Of a stretch of DNA of 64,000 bases, positions 1 to 10,384 are shown one piece after another. The notes under the pieces were generated by a model. That model searched no databases. It saw nothing but the letters and a program-made list of their open reading frames with translations, and was not told the origin of the DNA. Positions within the stretch are counted from its first letter, which is position 1. Each line of letters opens with the position of its first letter. The translations under genes and the position numbers were made by a program. This DNA is from Nematopogon swammerdamellus (lineage: Eukaryota; Arthropoda; Insecta; Lepidoptera; Adelidae). The stretch is taken from positions 6,313,754 through 6,377,753 of the forward strand of contig OX336343.1 in the NCBI GenBank assembly GCA_946902875.1, read 5' to 3'.

Positions 1-245
1 GAGGGCTGTCTCTTGAACCGTAATTGGTAGGCCGTTGAAATTTTCACAGAAAATGTGTTATTATGGCCGATATAACAACAAATAATAAAAATAAGAAAAA
101 GTAAAAAATTCACGGGGGAACCAAAAAGTGATGCGCGCGCGCCATCTACCGAATAGATTATGAAGCATTTTCTAATCGTGCGTGACTAAACTAATATGAA
201 GCATTTCATAACACGCCATCTAGATGGCGTGAGTGGCATATTAAA
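1..245 (+). repeat. Partial copy of AGGGTTCC-type lepidopteran MITE
   Basis: The interior (GGGCTGT, then TTGAACC, then GTTGAAATTTTCACA, then GGCCGATATAACAA, ending in a CGCCATCTAGATGGCG palindrome) matches the interior of the more complete copy at 49914-50322. The left end is cut off by the window edge. It has no coding capacity. Confidence 0.6.
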
Positions 246-298
246 AATAGGCTTGGGTACTTTTATTTAGTGACTTGAATATTTTGAAGTTTTTACAA

Positions 299-345
299 TC
301 TTTCTTTCTTTCTTTCTTTTTTCTTTTTCTTTCTTTCTTTTTTCA
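299..345. repeat. (TTTC)n microsatellite
   Basis: Pyrimidine-only run built on CTTT units with small interruptions. Confidence 0.85.
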
Positions 346-715
346 GCTTGGGTTCTTTTTATAGCCACATAAAAACTTGATTTTCGATAGTACTTTTTTG
401 AAAAAAATTTGGTTTAGGTTTTTCAATTCATCATTAAGTAATAGCAATGTAGGTGGATTTTTAGTCGCCTCACTAAGATTTATTGGTCAAAGCCGCCACT
501 GGTTTGGACTTTGGTATCGTGAATTTCATGAAAGTTCGCCGCGTGTTTTCCTGTTCGCAAAATGCCTGAATCTGTCCGTGACAGTTTATTTGCGTGAAAA
601 TCGGACGAGTGCTTTTGACGCTATCGCAATTTGTAGGTACTGAGCGCGAGCGCTCAATTGGGCACAGACTAGTTAATAGTATCCTGGGGATGGAGATAGT
701 GGTGATGTCGGTGGG

Positions 716-734
716 CCCCCCCCCCCCCCCCCCC
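716..734. repeat. Poly-C tract of 19 bases
   Basis: Uninterrupted C run; its length is likely unreliable in any assembly. Confidence 0.85.
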
Positions 735-850
735 TGTTACGAAGCGAAACACGTTCATCGAATTCACGTCAAAACCTGGATTTATTATCCAAGTGGCGAC
801 GTATTCCAACTCTTTGTATCGCAACGTATTGCAAGACCATGGCTTACTAA

Positions 851-1406
851 TGGTGGGGGCACACTAACGTAACACCTGACGCCTTATTTATTTAAATAAT
901 TATCGCATTAAACCGCGTCCAAATTCATGCATTAAACAACGCGTGAATGTATGGCTATTGGCTACACTAGCGTATGATGGCAAATGGCATTGTTTATTGC
1001 ATTTCTAAGATGGAGGAATCGACTATTATCTGGCTTTGTTGCATTGTCAAAGACAGATACCTAGAAAAAGGTGGAGGTTCTTGGATCCCACAAACATATT
1101 TCATTTTGCAGTAACTCCAAAAACTCCAAAACTTTTTCGTTTAGCCAATCTGAACCGGCAGCCCCCATCTTTCTTGTTGACGCAACAAACAGCTCATGAA
1201 ATAGTTTGTCCAATACAGACAACGCGTTAAATCCCTTTTTAATGTGCCAAAAAACCGCCACCGGAGCTATCGCCTAACGTGACGCCAAACCTAACGCCAT
1301 TTACAATGCCGTTGAAAGAATTACCGCGTTATGCGTGGCTACACTAGCGTGACGTGTTGAACAACACGATAATTTAATGGCATTAATCGTTAGTGTGGCC
1401 CCAGCA
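851..1406. mobile_element. PIF/Harbinger-like non-autonomous element
   Basis: A 556-bp element bounded by 19-bp terminal inverted repeats. The left end reads TGGTGGGGGCACACTAACG and the reverse complement of the right end TGCTGGGGCCACACTAACG (two mismatches). Both sides are flanked by TAA (848-850 and 1407-1409), the TWA target duplication expected for PIF/Harbinger. A start-like MEES segment near 1010 followed by KKRWRFLDP (about 1063-1090, another frame) resembles the basic, tryptophan-containing N-terminus of Harbinger transposases, so this is probably a decayed derivative. The rest of the transposase is missing. Confidence 0.65.
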
Positions 1407-1409
1407 TAA

Positions 1410-2652
1410 TAGTGCAAGACTTCCTCTCTCTAGTCACACACAACCACAGAGCATCAAATGCGCGCGCCACTCCTAGAGGCACCCTGAGCGCGATTTCTCT
1501 ACAACGCCGTTGAAGCCTGTGAGCGTGGCCTATGACTTGCATATGTGTGTTGTGCGTGTGCATTTGTTTTGTGCGTGTGACTAACTTGCTCCTCTTTGTG
1601 TGTAGTGTCGATACTAGCACACACACACACACATACGAAGTGCTAGCAGCACTGCGTGTAGTTTTTGGGTTTCAAATATTATCGCTTAGGGCGTCTCTAG
1701 TAGGGGGCGCACGCGGTAGGTATTTGATGCTCTGTGCACACAACTCACAGTTCATCACCAAAGAGAATATAACCATATTACTCTATGATATGATATAACC
1801 ATCATAGAGTCATATTGTTTAACCATCCATCACCCACAGTGACAGCAAAAGTGACACATAATAAAATTTACAAAATTTTGATAATTTATTATAATAAAAT
1901 TAATTCGAGTGAGAAAAATATGATATAGAAATAATCATGCCTAGAAGAGGATACAGCGGTAAGTTCATTTGTATCCGCTTGATGAACTTCAAAGTATATA
2001 ATTATATTAAAATATAAAAATAAGCATAGCTGTTCAGAGGGGGAACGCTGCATCCGCCATGGGGCCCATGCTCTTGTCCCCCATATCGGAATACTTTTAT
2101 TTGTAAGTATTTTTCTTTTAGATTAGTTTAGTTTGTAGTTTTGTAAATATTTTATGGTGCAATAAAGTTCTTTGAAATATAATTAAAAAAATATATAATA
2201 AGGTCTTTCAAAATTAATTAATAGTACGCTAAGGGGGGGTTCTGTATCGGAAATAGATCACTTTTGAAGAACAAAGAATTAAAAAATATATATATATATA
2301 TATATTTTATTATAATGTAAATGTAAAAAAAAAAATTAATTTTTAATAGTTTCAGTTTCATGCCAGAACCAATAAAGTCTTCCAACAAATAGATCTCTTT
2401 CTTTCAGAAAAGGTGAAAACCACAATTTTAGTTTTATTAGTATGGAATAGAAAGAATTTGATTTTTTTTACCAACTTACACGTGTTACATCATAATAATG
2501 GTAATGAAGACTTTTTTGTTACTATTATGAAACTGAATCGATTAGGCTATAAAAATCAACCACCAATTTTTTTACTTTAATACATAAAACATATTTTAGA
2601 TAAAAAAAAAGCCCAAGGTCCAAAAAATTGTATATTATAGGTCTATGTATTA
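1410..2652. other. AT-rich stretch without recognisable genes
   Basis: Holds an AC microsatellite near 1617-1632 and a TA run near 2286-2306. Short frames here lack codon bias or motifs. Nothing else is recognised. Confidence 0.5.
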
Positions 2653-2812
2653 TGGTGGCACTTCACTTGGTTTAGCGTATTCGTATGCGTTATCGCTGTT
2701 ATTTGGTCAACATTTTAGCGCCAACAAACATATACAAATCGGGCATCCACACATGGACACAAATAGCGAATAACTTGTATGTTTGCCATAATTGCCTTGC
2801 TACGCTCCCAAG

Positions 2813-2990
2813 ATGGACACGTTGACAGCCGCAGCTCTGTACTATTATCTTAATGCGCAATACTACATGCTATCTCTGCACAAGTAAAAAATTAGTAAAA
2901 GTCCATGGAAAAGAAGGCGCAGGTGGATGTTGAAAATTCACAAGAATCGGACCAACCAAGTGTGGACAGCCTGCGCGAATATTTGGTCTA
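2813..2990 (+). pseudogene. Harbinger-like transposase N-terminal remnant
   Basis: From ATG at 2813 a 24-codon frame runs MDTLTAAALYYYLN to a stop at 2885. Shortly after, another frame gives SPWKRRRRWMLKIHKN, a basic cluster followed by tryptophan. PIF/Harbinger transposases commonly begin with a short alanine/leucine-rich stretch and then such a basic RRxW motif. The identification is by resemblance plus location inside a TWA-flanked inverted-repeat element. The frame is broken and the catalytic domain is absent. Confidence 0.4.
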
Positions 2991-3281
2991 TTTGAGTCAA
3001 GCGTGACCAAAAACCGACAAGCTGACGGAAAAGATTATTTCCTATTTGCGTTATTTTCTTTTTTGCACAAACAGACAGAATAGAAACGAATATGGCCTCT
3101 ACATTGATGTATATTTAGAGATATGCCCATCCCATACATTACTCCCGAACAAATTTGTTCTCGACGAGAACTGCATAAATTGCAGATTTCACGGACAGCC
3201 GCTTCATACGGCGTGTGCAGCGCGTGTTGAGCGTAAGTCTTACTGTACCGAGTCTGTGGCGCAAAAGTGCGTGTGTTCAGC

Positions 3282-3355
3282 ATGTCCGGTTGCTGTTACA
3301 AGTATTGTAACAGCTCAGATCGAAATTACGTAAAGAATGGCGTCTCCTTCCATCA
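3282..3355 (+). pseudogene. THAP-domain first exon (captured fragment)
   Basis: ATG at 3282 opens a 24-codon segment beginning MSGCCYKYCNSSDRNY and ending GVSFH, then a consensus donor GTAAGT at 3356. The closely spaced cysteines and the GVSFH block are the start of the THAP zinc finger (C2CH), a DNA-binding fold found in insect regulators and P-element transposases. An acceptor at 3402-3403 would splice on a codon giving FHQF, like the family's FHxFP, but a stop follows a few codons later and the later Cys-x2-His and AVPTIF parts are not seen. It lies within a Harbinger-like element, so it is probably a captured, truncated gene 5' end rather than a working gene. Confidence 0.55.
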
Positions 3356-3556
3356 GTAAGTATTTATTTTGCTGGTTTTTTTCTCAAATTTTATGTTAAA
3401 CAGATTTTTGTATACGTAATTAATATAAAGAGCGAACGAGAAAGAGTAAAGCTGTGTTTTATGCAAGAGTAACAGTGACAAACGTTGTTGTTTGTTTCGC
3501 CTGAGCATGTTATGACGTGTTAAGAAGCCATGCTGACTTGTGTGACGTAGCTATCG

Positions 3557-3684
3557 CGTTCTCGTTCCCACCTGCCTACTGATCATAAGAGCGAGCGGAA
3601 ATACGACAATCGCGCCGATGGGCGAGCGATGACAACTTTCTCGCTCACTCTTATCATCTGCAGGCAAGTGAGAACGCGACAGTA
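3557..3684. repeat. Imperfect inverted repeat, ~40-bp arms
   Basis: CGCGTTCTCGTTCCCACCTG at the left is mirrored on the other strand at the right (GCGTTCTCACTTGCCTG), and both continue into ATAAGAG(C/T)GAGCG. It is possibly a small MITE nested in the Harbinger-like element. Confidence 0.5.
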
Positions 3685-4169
3685 ACGTCGTAGGGATCGC
3701 GTCACGTGACAGCATGGCGGTGTGTAAAATGCAAACACGAAAGTATCTCGTGGCAGGAGGCGCGGCGCGCTCCGATGCCCGCCGTTTACGGACATGAAAC
3801 GACTATATGATGTAAGTGTGTGCTTGTGTGAGTATCACAATACTGTGTGTGAATGCACGCACACTTGTTAAGACGAAACGTAGTACAGGTTAAATCGCGC
3901 GACGTTCGATCTATAAAATTAGACATCAATGGGCCTCTACACTTGGCCGTTTTCGAGCAAATAAGGCAAATACATGAATACGCTAAGCCAAGTGAAGTGC
4001 CGGCATTAAGGCAATCTTTGTAGGCCACAGTTTACCCGGATTATTGAGCAATCATGCTCATGACGAGATCCCATCAAACTCAGAAAGAGGAACGAAGCCT
4101 TGTCGCTGACAGATTGAATGTATTCATGCCTCCCAGCAGAGGCAAGCGGCAACGTCCGCTTGGCAACTA

Positions 4170-4266
4170 CCATTGACAAGGCACCTAGTTCACCAAGGTG
4201 TTATGGGCTGACATCACGGATGTTGTAGGTGATTTAGGCAACCGTGTCAGTTACAATAAAAAAAAA
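4170..4266 (+). mobile_element. 5S-type SINE, 3' tail only
   Basis: Matches the 3' end of the SINE at 58787-59169: a GGCACCTAGTTCACC block, GGGCTGACATCACGGATGTT, CAACCGTGTCAGTT and a terminal A-run. Confidence 0.7.
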
Positions 4267-4508
4267 TCTATAAAATCGTTTATAGAGTGGGCATTGGGAA
4301 CATTTTCATACTAGTAAAACTTTGATCTCGAACGTCAATGCGTCATACATCGAACGTCAGACAAGCGTGGTACTACTTGTTACCTAGATTTAGTATTCTG
4401 TGACCTAGGTAAGAAGCAGTAGATTACGATTTTGTACTCTTTGTACAATCGGGTAAAGTCCGTCTCCCGAAAGAAGTCCCGCAGACGCGGCGCTACGGTC
4501 ATACACTT

Positions 4509-4598
4509 CGTCTCACGAAAGAAGTCCCGCGGCAATAAGTGGAAGTGAGACGGACTCTACACTTCCACTTATTGCCGCGGGACTTCTTTCGTGAGACG
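4509..4598. repeat. Perfect 39-bp-arm hairpin
   Basis: Arms 4509-4547 and 4560-4598 are exact reverse complements separated by 12 bases (4548-4559). A partial third copy of the arm (CGAAAGAAGTCCCGCAG) lies near 4468-4484. Confidence 0.9.
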
Positions 4599-5216
4599 GA
4601 ATCTACAACAACTCTGTCTTCTCTCCACTCTTCTGTCTTTACTACTACTAACTGCGGTGTTGTCACGGGCGCGGCGCCGCCGCACAGTGGGGCGATTTCA
4701 CAAAGTAGGGACATTTGGATTTGGATGTGTTCTACTCATGAAAACAAACATCTTTTATAACTGGATTTTTTTTTATTTGATGCTTATTTTTCGAGAAAAA
4801 AACGATCTTAATTTTTTTACTATGGAGCAAAAATTTATTTTATGTTTTTCTCGAAATTTATATATTGAATAAATTTTATGGATTTTAAATTATAAATGCA
4901 CAACTATATGAGAACAGTTTTGCATAAACACCGCAACTCTAAATATTCACAATTAGTGTATAAACGTGCTTGAACATGGCTCAAAATGCATGTATCGATT
5001 ATTGTAAATCGTGCAATTTCTATTGACCATAGGGTAAAACAATCTTCTACATTCTTATAAATTCTAATACAGTCGACATCTCATCTCATCTCATCTCACT
5101 TTCTCATCTCACTTCTCACTAATATCATAAATGTGAAAGTATGTTTGTTTGTTTGTTCCTCTTTCACGCCTGAACGGCTGGACGGATTTTGACGAAACTT
5201 CGTATAGGGGTAGTGT

Positions 5217-5600
5217 ATATCCCGATGTAACATAATTTTTAAAGAAGTGATTAAGTTCGAGTCGAGCTGGCGTAAAGAGGGTTCCGTACCATCGCATTTT
5301 TGTAAGAACTAGAAGGATTGGAATTTTCGTTTACGTTTTCCTGTAAATTAAGTGTATATCCCTTGGTAACATAATTTTTTTTTAAATTGGTCAAGTTCGA
5401 GTCGATCTCGCGTAAACAGGGTTCCATACCATCGCGTTTTCTGTGAGAACTAGAAGCATTGGGATTTTCGTTTACGTTCTCACGTAAATTAAGTGTATAT
5501 CCCATGGTAACATATTTTTTTTTAAAGTGGTCTGGTTCGAGTCGAACTCGCGTAAAGAGGGTTCCGTACCATCCAGTTTTCTGTAAAGGGGGAGGGGAGG
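5217..5600 (+). repeat. ~137-bp tandem repeat, three copies
   Basis: Blocks beginning GTGTATATCCC near 5213, 5351 and 5492 each continue through GTAACATA, GTTCGAGTCGA and AGGGTTCC(G/A)TACCATC. The long minus-strand open frame here (5251-5784) is simply this repeat and has no recognisable domain. Confidence 0.8.
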
Positions 5601-5937
5601 GAGCGGCAGAGGGAGAGGAAGAGGGAGGGAGGGAGAGGGTGCGTTCAGGAAGGGTATAAACCTGTTCGAAGAAAGTAAGTAACAAAGGGAGGCCGAAGGC
5701 CGAGCTGCGTTCAGGAAGACCTTCAACCTTCTCGAAGAAAGTAAGTACAAGAAGGTTTTCTAAGGAAGGAAGGTACTTCTTCAAGAAGGTTTATAGTCTA
5801 CCTGAACGCAGCTCGGCCTTCGGCCTCGCCTTCTGTTGCTTACTTTCTTCGAAAAGGTTATCGTTTTCCTGAACGTAGCTCCGCCTTCGGCCTCGCCCCC
5901 AGTTACTTACTTTCTTCAAGAAGGTTTATAAGAAGGC

Positions 5938-6335
5938 GCGGCGGGTGGCCGAGTGGTTTGGGCATCGGCTTCTCGTGCGGGAGGTCCGAGGTTCGAATCC
6001 GTCGGCGTGTACCAATGAGTTTTTTCTGACGAAAAAAATTAAGTGCATACCTACACCCGCTGCTTCACCGTTCGAAACCGGTGTAAAACTGTAGGTCCCT
6101 TCCCTTGCCCCTTACTAGGTGGTAGGCTCAAATTGTAGCCGACTGGGTTGGTACCACCGTACTGGAGTAAGATGGCCGCATAGCAACCTCGGTTGTGTTC
6201 TCCTCTAGTCCAGTATAGCCAGTAATCCAGGGAAGTCTCCGGTATGGCACCTACCTTCTCGGAGGTGATATTGGTTAGTCAGAGCATGTGATTTGGCCCC
6301 TCTGACTCAGCCACCCATACCGGATTACATTAAAA
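5938..6335 (+). mobile_element. tRNA-headed SINE
   Basis: The head carries a pol III A-box-like GGTGGCCGAGTGGTTTGG and a B-box-like GAGGTTCGAATCC about 45 bases later. The cloverleaf is poor, so this is a SINE head rather than a tRNA gene. The body at 6085-6170 (AAAACTGTAGGTCCCTTCCC, CTTACTAGGTGGTAGG, GGGTTGGTACCACCG) is shared with the 5S-headed SINE at 58915-58990. The 3' part (6170-6335) is different from that family and ends in an inverted duplication. Confidence 0.65.
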
Positions 6336-6452
6336 AATAGTCTTCAAGACTATTTTTTTTAATGTAATCCGGTATGGGTGGCTGAGTCAGAGGGGCCAAA
6401 TCACATGCTCTGACTAGCCAATATCACCTCCGAGAAGGTAGGTGTCTAAATT
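6241..6452. repeat. Inverted repeat, ~95-bp arms
   Basis: The SINE 3' part from about GGTATGGCACCTACCTTCTC to GGATTACATT is repeated in reverse after a short centre near 6344 (AGTCTTCAAGACT), ending GAGAAGGTAGGTG. There are only a few mismatches (for example TTAGTC against TAGCC). Confidence 0.85.
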
Positions 6453-6569
6453 GCATAATTAGAACACAGAAAGAAAGAAAGAAAGAAAGAAATATATTTA
6501 TTCACAATCCATTTACAGTAAAACACAATAATTTTTTACATACGTACCGAATTACACATGAGGACGGTG

Positions 6570-7130
6570 AATCGCTCGGCCTTCGGCCTCGCCCTCAATT
6601 ACTTAATTTCTTCGAGAAGGTTTGTAGTCTTACTGAACGAAGCTCGGCCTTCGGCCTCGCCCTCAATTACTTAATTTCTTCGAGAAGGTTTGTAGTCTTA
6701 CTGAACGCAGCTCGGCCTTCGGCCTCGCCTTCAGTTACTTACTTTCATCAAGAAGGTTTATAGTCTTCCTGAACGCAGCTCGGCCTTTGGACTCGCCCTC
6801 AATGACTTAATTTCTTCGAAAAGGTTTATGGTCTTCCTGAACGCAGCTCGGCCTTCGGCCTCGCCCTTAGTTACTTACTTTCTTCGAGAAGGTTTATGGT
6901 CTTCCTGAACGCAGCTCGGCCTTCGGCCTCGCCCTCTGTTACTTGCTTTCTTTGAAAAGGTTATCGTCTTCCTGAACGCAGCTCGGCCTTCGGCCTCGCC
7001 CTTAGTTACTTACTTTCTTCAAGGTTTATAGTCTTCCTGTACGCAGCTCGGCCTTCGGCCTCGCCCTCAATTACTTACTTTCTTAGGTTTATCATCTTCC
7101 TGAACGCAGATCGGCCTTCGTTACTTACTT
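6570..7130 (+). repeat. 68-bp minisatellite, about 8 copies
   Basis: The unit contains GCTCGGCCTTCGGCCTCGCC, TTACTTACTTTCTTC and a GGTTTATAGTCTTCCTGAAC block. CTCGGCCTTCGGCCTCG can form a hairpin. The same unit recurs at 5800-5935, 14240-14535 (minus) and 15160-15830. Confidence 0.9.
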
Positions 7131-7189
7131 TCTTTCTTTGCAATACGAATTTCACGCGAGCGAAGCCGCGGGCAAAAGCTATATTACAA

Positions 7190-8129
7190 TACTCTAAAAC
7201 TTATATAAAATCGTATACATTACTTTATGTATAGTGCAACATAATTCGCAATATGCAAGAAATCACGTTGAGTAACATGTTCAAACACAAATAAAACAAA
7301 AAGCGGCGCGAAGCGGCACGCGGTTTTTTGTAAATAGTGCTTAACTATGGTCATACATCACGACTATGTAGGTGCTAGCTCAACCATTTTTAAACATTTT
7401 GAGAAATCTACTGGAATATGTTTATCGCCATACAAATAATTCACATTTACTTAATTTTCTCCGAAACTATTAGTTTTAGAGAAATATACGAGAGAGCAAA
7501 AGTATGTTATATTTGACCGTCCAATACGATTCTACAAAAAGCATTTCGAAATTCTAGAAAAAGATTCTACAATGGTCCATGTCCACCAAGCTGGGAAATC
7601 GCCCCAGTGTGCGCCGCCGCCCCGCACCGCGCCAGGGCGCGACGGCGGCGCCGCTCCGCCGCGCCGTGGTGATGTGGCCGGGCCCTAAGTCAAGATATTT
7701 TTCGTAATATGTTGTTGACTATTTAGAATAGCTATTTTGCTACAATTATGAGCCACAAGACGTCCACTGCTGAACATAGGCCTCCCCCATAGATTTTATT
7801 ACTTGTTAGGTATCAAAACTATGCATGTGAGTATATTATGCTAAAAATAACTAAAAACCAAATATTGGTATAAACAAATATCTTATTCGTAAATAGTGAA
7901 ATAAATAGAGGATACAATTTCAATGTGAAAAATGAGTATGTACTCAAAAATAATTGTTTTTATTCAAATCCTGGTTTATCAGTGAAAAGTATGATCAGTG
8001 ATCGATCACTTGATTTCGCTGTGATTTCAGTTGTACACGTATTATATAGTCGTGATCAATAGGCCACACCCCAGGCATATTGTTTTAGATGTTTTTTTTT
8101 CTTTTTTTCTTGCGAATATCTGGCTCTCC
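7190..8129. other. Non-coding stretch with LINE 3'-end scrap
   Basis: A GC-rich patch at 7600-7690 is followed by ACGTCCACTGCTGAACATAG and CCTCCCCCAT (7757-7788), which resembles the common 3' end of RTE-type LINEs in moths. Otherwise it is AT-rich with no supported gene. Confidence 0.45.
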
Positions 8130-8418
8130 AAGCAGTTATTTCGTGTTTTTCCTTGTTTTTCTAGTGCATCCAGAAGCCGTTCGTAGGTCGGTATTTCTTT
8201 TCTCACCGAATAAAATTTATGAACTTTTTTTTTCTTCAGATGACCCCACGGTCAAATGAATCAACATGAATAAAACCATTTTTCTTCAATGACGTATCAT
8301 GTATTCTTTGTCTTTTTTTACCAGCTGTTGTGACTTTTGTACGTGTTTCTTCTGCAGCGTTCTTTTCCTTAACAATTTTGGAAATGAGCCCTTTACTTAC
8401 ACCTGAAAATTCAATCAA
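8130..8418 (-). pseudogene. DNA-transposase HTH-region remnant
   Basis: Reading minus from 8418: a block with SGVSKGLISKIVKEKN, then TTAGKKRQR and VDSFDRGVI; after a stop and frame shift comes KIPTYERLLDALEKQGKT. The pattern GVSxxxxSxIxKE, then GKKRxR, then a DxFDxxxIRR-like block and EIPTxxxLL, is that of a helix-turn-helix region in a widespread insect DDE-transposase-like family that I know only by pattern. The frame is broken and no catalytic domain follows, so it is a fossil. Confidence 0.5.
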
Positions 8419-8419
8419 T

Positions 8420-9040
8420 CACAATACATCAAAATGTATCTGTCATGTGGGAAAAATTTGGTTTACAACTGACAACACTAACATGTAGCAGTTTATATTC
8501 TTTTGTAAATCTGATGAAATGGAATTATCGGCGCTTGTTGTCGAGGATCCTCTTCAAAAACTATTTTACTTTTAGGATTATATTCCGGGCATCACTGTGA
8601 ATAGCTTTCCGCATGATAAAATGCTATAAAGAGACAGAAAATTCGAACTGAACACGCTTTGACACTTAAGACAGCTGAATGACACTTCTGTTAGTTCCTG
8701 ATCTGCCACTTCACAGATAACTTGATAGGTCTGTAGGGTCTGTACATGGCACTCCAACATCAATCTGACGAAAATGTACGTCAAACAACAGGAGTACCAA
8801 CTTAACGACCAATAGTGCTATGCGCTCCAGATGTATAGATTATTATAAGCCACTGAAGCTTTGAGATTCTTGCAATAAGGCAAAGGTTAAGAGATAAACA
8901 TTTATTTTCCTACTAACTGACCCTGTGGACTTCGTTCCGCCTTTATTACACTATGACCTTATTCCGATTATTACATACATTTTACAAATAAAAAATTAGC
9001 CAAAACGGTTCATCACTTCAGAATGGCTGGACCGATTTGG
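8420..9040. other. No feature recognised
   Basis: AT-rich sequence with short frames lacking motifs. Confidence 0.4.
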
Positions 9041-9049
9041 CTATTTTTT

Positions 9050-10105
9050 TAATCATCTGTCCAACATGAGGTAAGATTTCATATGGTCACCTTATTACAA
9101 TAACACATTTGTCCCACATGACGAATCGCATGTTCTCCCCTCTACTAACTAAATTTATTTCGTCCCACATTAGGTAAGGAATCGTATGGTCACCCTATAC
9201 AAATAGAACCATTTGGGAATTGCGTGGCCACTTCTATACTAACTTAAAATGTTTTTTGTCCCACATTAGGTAAGGAATTTTATGGTCACCCTATTAAAAT
9301 AAAACCATTTGTTCCAAATCAGGAATCGCATGGTCACCCCTCTAATAATCTTTTTTTGCCCTACGCGAAGTAAGGAATCGTATGGAAACCCTATTAAAAT
9401 AAAACCATTTGGGAAAAGCTTGGTCACCCCTCTACTAATTTTTTTTTGTCCCACATTGTTGAAGGCATCGTAAGGTGACCCTATTAAAATAAACCCATTT
9501 GTCCCACATGAGGAATCGAATCGTCAACCCTCTACTTTAAAAAAAATTTTTTTGTCCCACATTATTTAAGGAATCGTATGGTCACCCTATTAAAATAAAA
9601 CCATTTGTCCCACCTCATGAATCGCACGGTCACCCCTCTAATAATTTTTTTTGTCCTACGCGAAGTAAGGAATCGTATGGACACCCTATTAAAATAAAAC
9701 CATTTGGAAATAGCTTGGTCACCCCTCTACAAAATTTTTTTTTGTCACACATTGTTGAAGGAATTGTATTAAAGTAAAACCATTTTTGTCCCACATGAGG
9801 CATCGAATGGTCACCCCTCTACTCGAAAAAAAAATTGTTTGTCCCACATTAGTTAAAGAATCGTATGGTCGCCCTATTAAAATATTTTTTTTGTCAAACA
9901 TGTGGAATCACATGGTCACCACTCTACTAATTTAAAATTTTAATCGTATGGTCACCCAATCCCAATTGGGAATCGCATGGTCACTCCTCTACTAATTTTT
10001 TTTGTCCTAAATTAGTTTACTAATTAAACATTTTAATCGTATGGTCACCCTATCAAAATAAAACCATTTGTCCCACGTGCATGAGGAATCGCATGGTCAG
10101 CCCTG
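9050..10105. repeat. ~100-bp degenerate minisatellite, about 10 copies
   Basis: Units combine TTTTTTTGTCCCACATTAGG, AAGGAATCGTATGGTCACCC, TATTAAAATAAAACCATTTG and GAATCGCATGGTCACCCCTC. The AACCATTTG word recurs every ~90-110 bases from 9205 to 10064. Within each unit two half-units (GGAATCGTATGGTCACCC and GGAATCGCATGGTCACCC) look like an older ~50-bp duplication. Open frames inside it are repeat artefacts. Confidence 0.85.
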
Positions 10106-10384
10106 CACAATTGTTTTTTTCTGGCGTTTGATTGCGATGGCTGTTGACAGCTACGAACGACACGGTCTGCGTTGGTCTAAGATTCTCACCTCTACATTAA
10201 CACTTAAACTTTATGGTATGGTATTAAAGTTCAAATTGACTTTTAAGTATTATTACGAATCTTTTGTATGGGAGTATAGAAAAGTGTTGTTTTTAGACTT
10301 TTTCAGGCAATTTTTTAAATTTTTCTCTCCGTGAAGAACCAGCAACACATTCAGCGATTCATTTGCTTCGTGAAATTCGTATGC

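Larger units (their letters stand above)
2653..4005. mobile_element. PIF/Harbinger-like element with captured sequence
   Basis: Terminal inverted repeats of about 30 bp: the left end starts TGGTGGCACTTCACTTGG and the right end, reversed, starts TGCCGGCACTTCACTTGG; both continue into a shared TTAGCGTATTC. TTA flanks both sides (2650-2652 and 4006-4008), fitting the TWA target site of PIF/Harbinger. Length 1353 bp. Inside are a transposase-like N-terminal remnant (2813-2990), a THAP-type first exon with a splice donor (3282-3355) and a nested imperfect inverted repeat (3557-3684). No catalytic DDE region is seen, so it is non-autonomous. Confidence 0.65.
5111..7187 (+). mobile_element. Helitron-like non-autonomous element (composite)
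   Basis: The left end reads TCTCACTAATATCATAAATG followed by a GTTTGTTTGTTTGTTCC run and TTTCACGCCTGAACGGCTGG. The right end reads ACGCGAGCGAAGCCGCGG then GCAAAAGCTAT. A TC start and a GC hairpin just before a CT(A)x end are hallmarks of Helitrons; this exact style is widespread in Lepidoptera. Between the ends are ~137-bp and ~68-bp tandem repeats and a nested SINE with a long inverted repeat. It encodes no Rep/helicase. Confidence 0.55.

Noticed and set aside
3046..3333. 95-codon plus frame overlapping the THAP exon
   Set aside because: It is in a different frame from MSGCCYKYC, has no motif and lies within a transposon.
5251..5784. 177-codon minus-strand open frame
   Set aside because: It consists of the ~137-bp tandem repeat and adjoining low-complexity purine sequence inside a Helitron-like element.
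5940..6012. Possible functional tRNA gene
   Set aside because: A and B boxes are present but anticodon and acceptor stems do not pair properly; the continuing SINE body explains it better.
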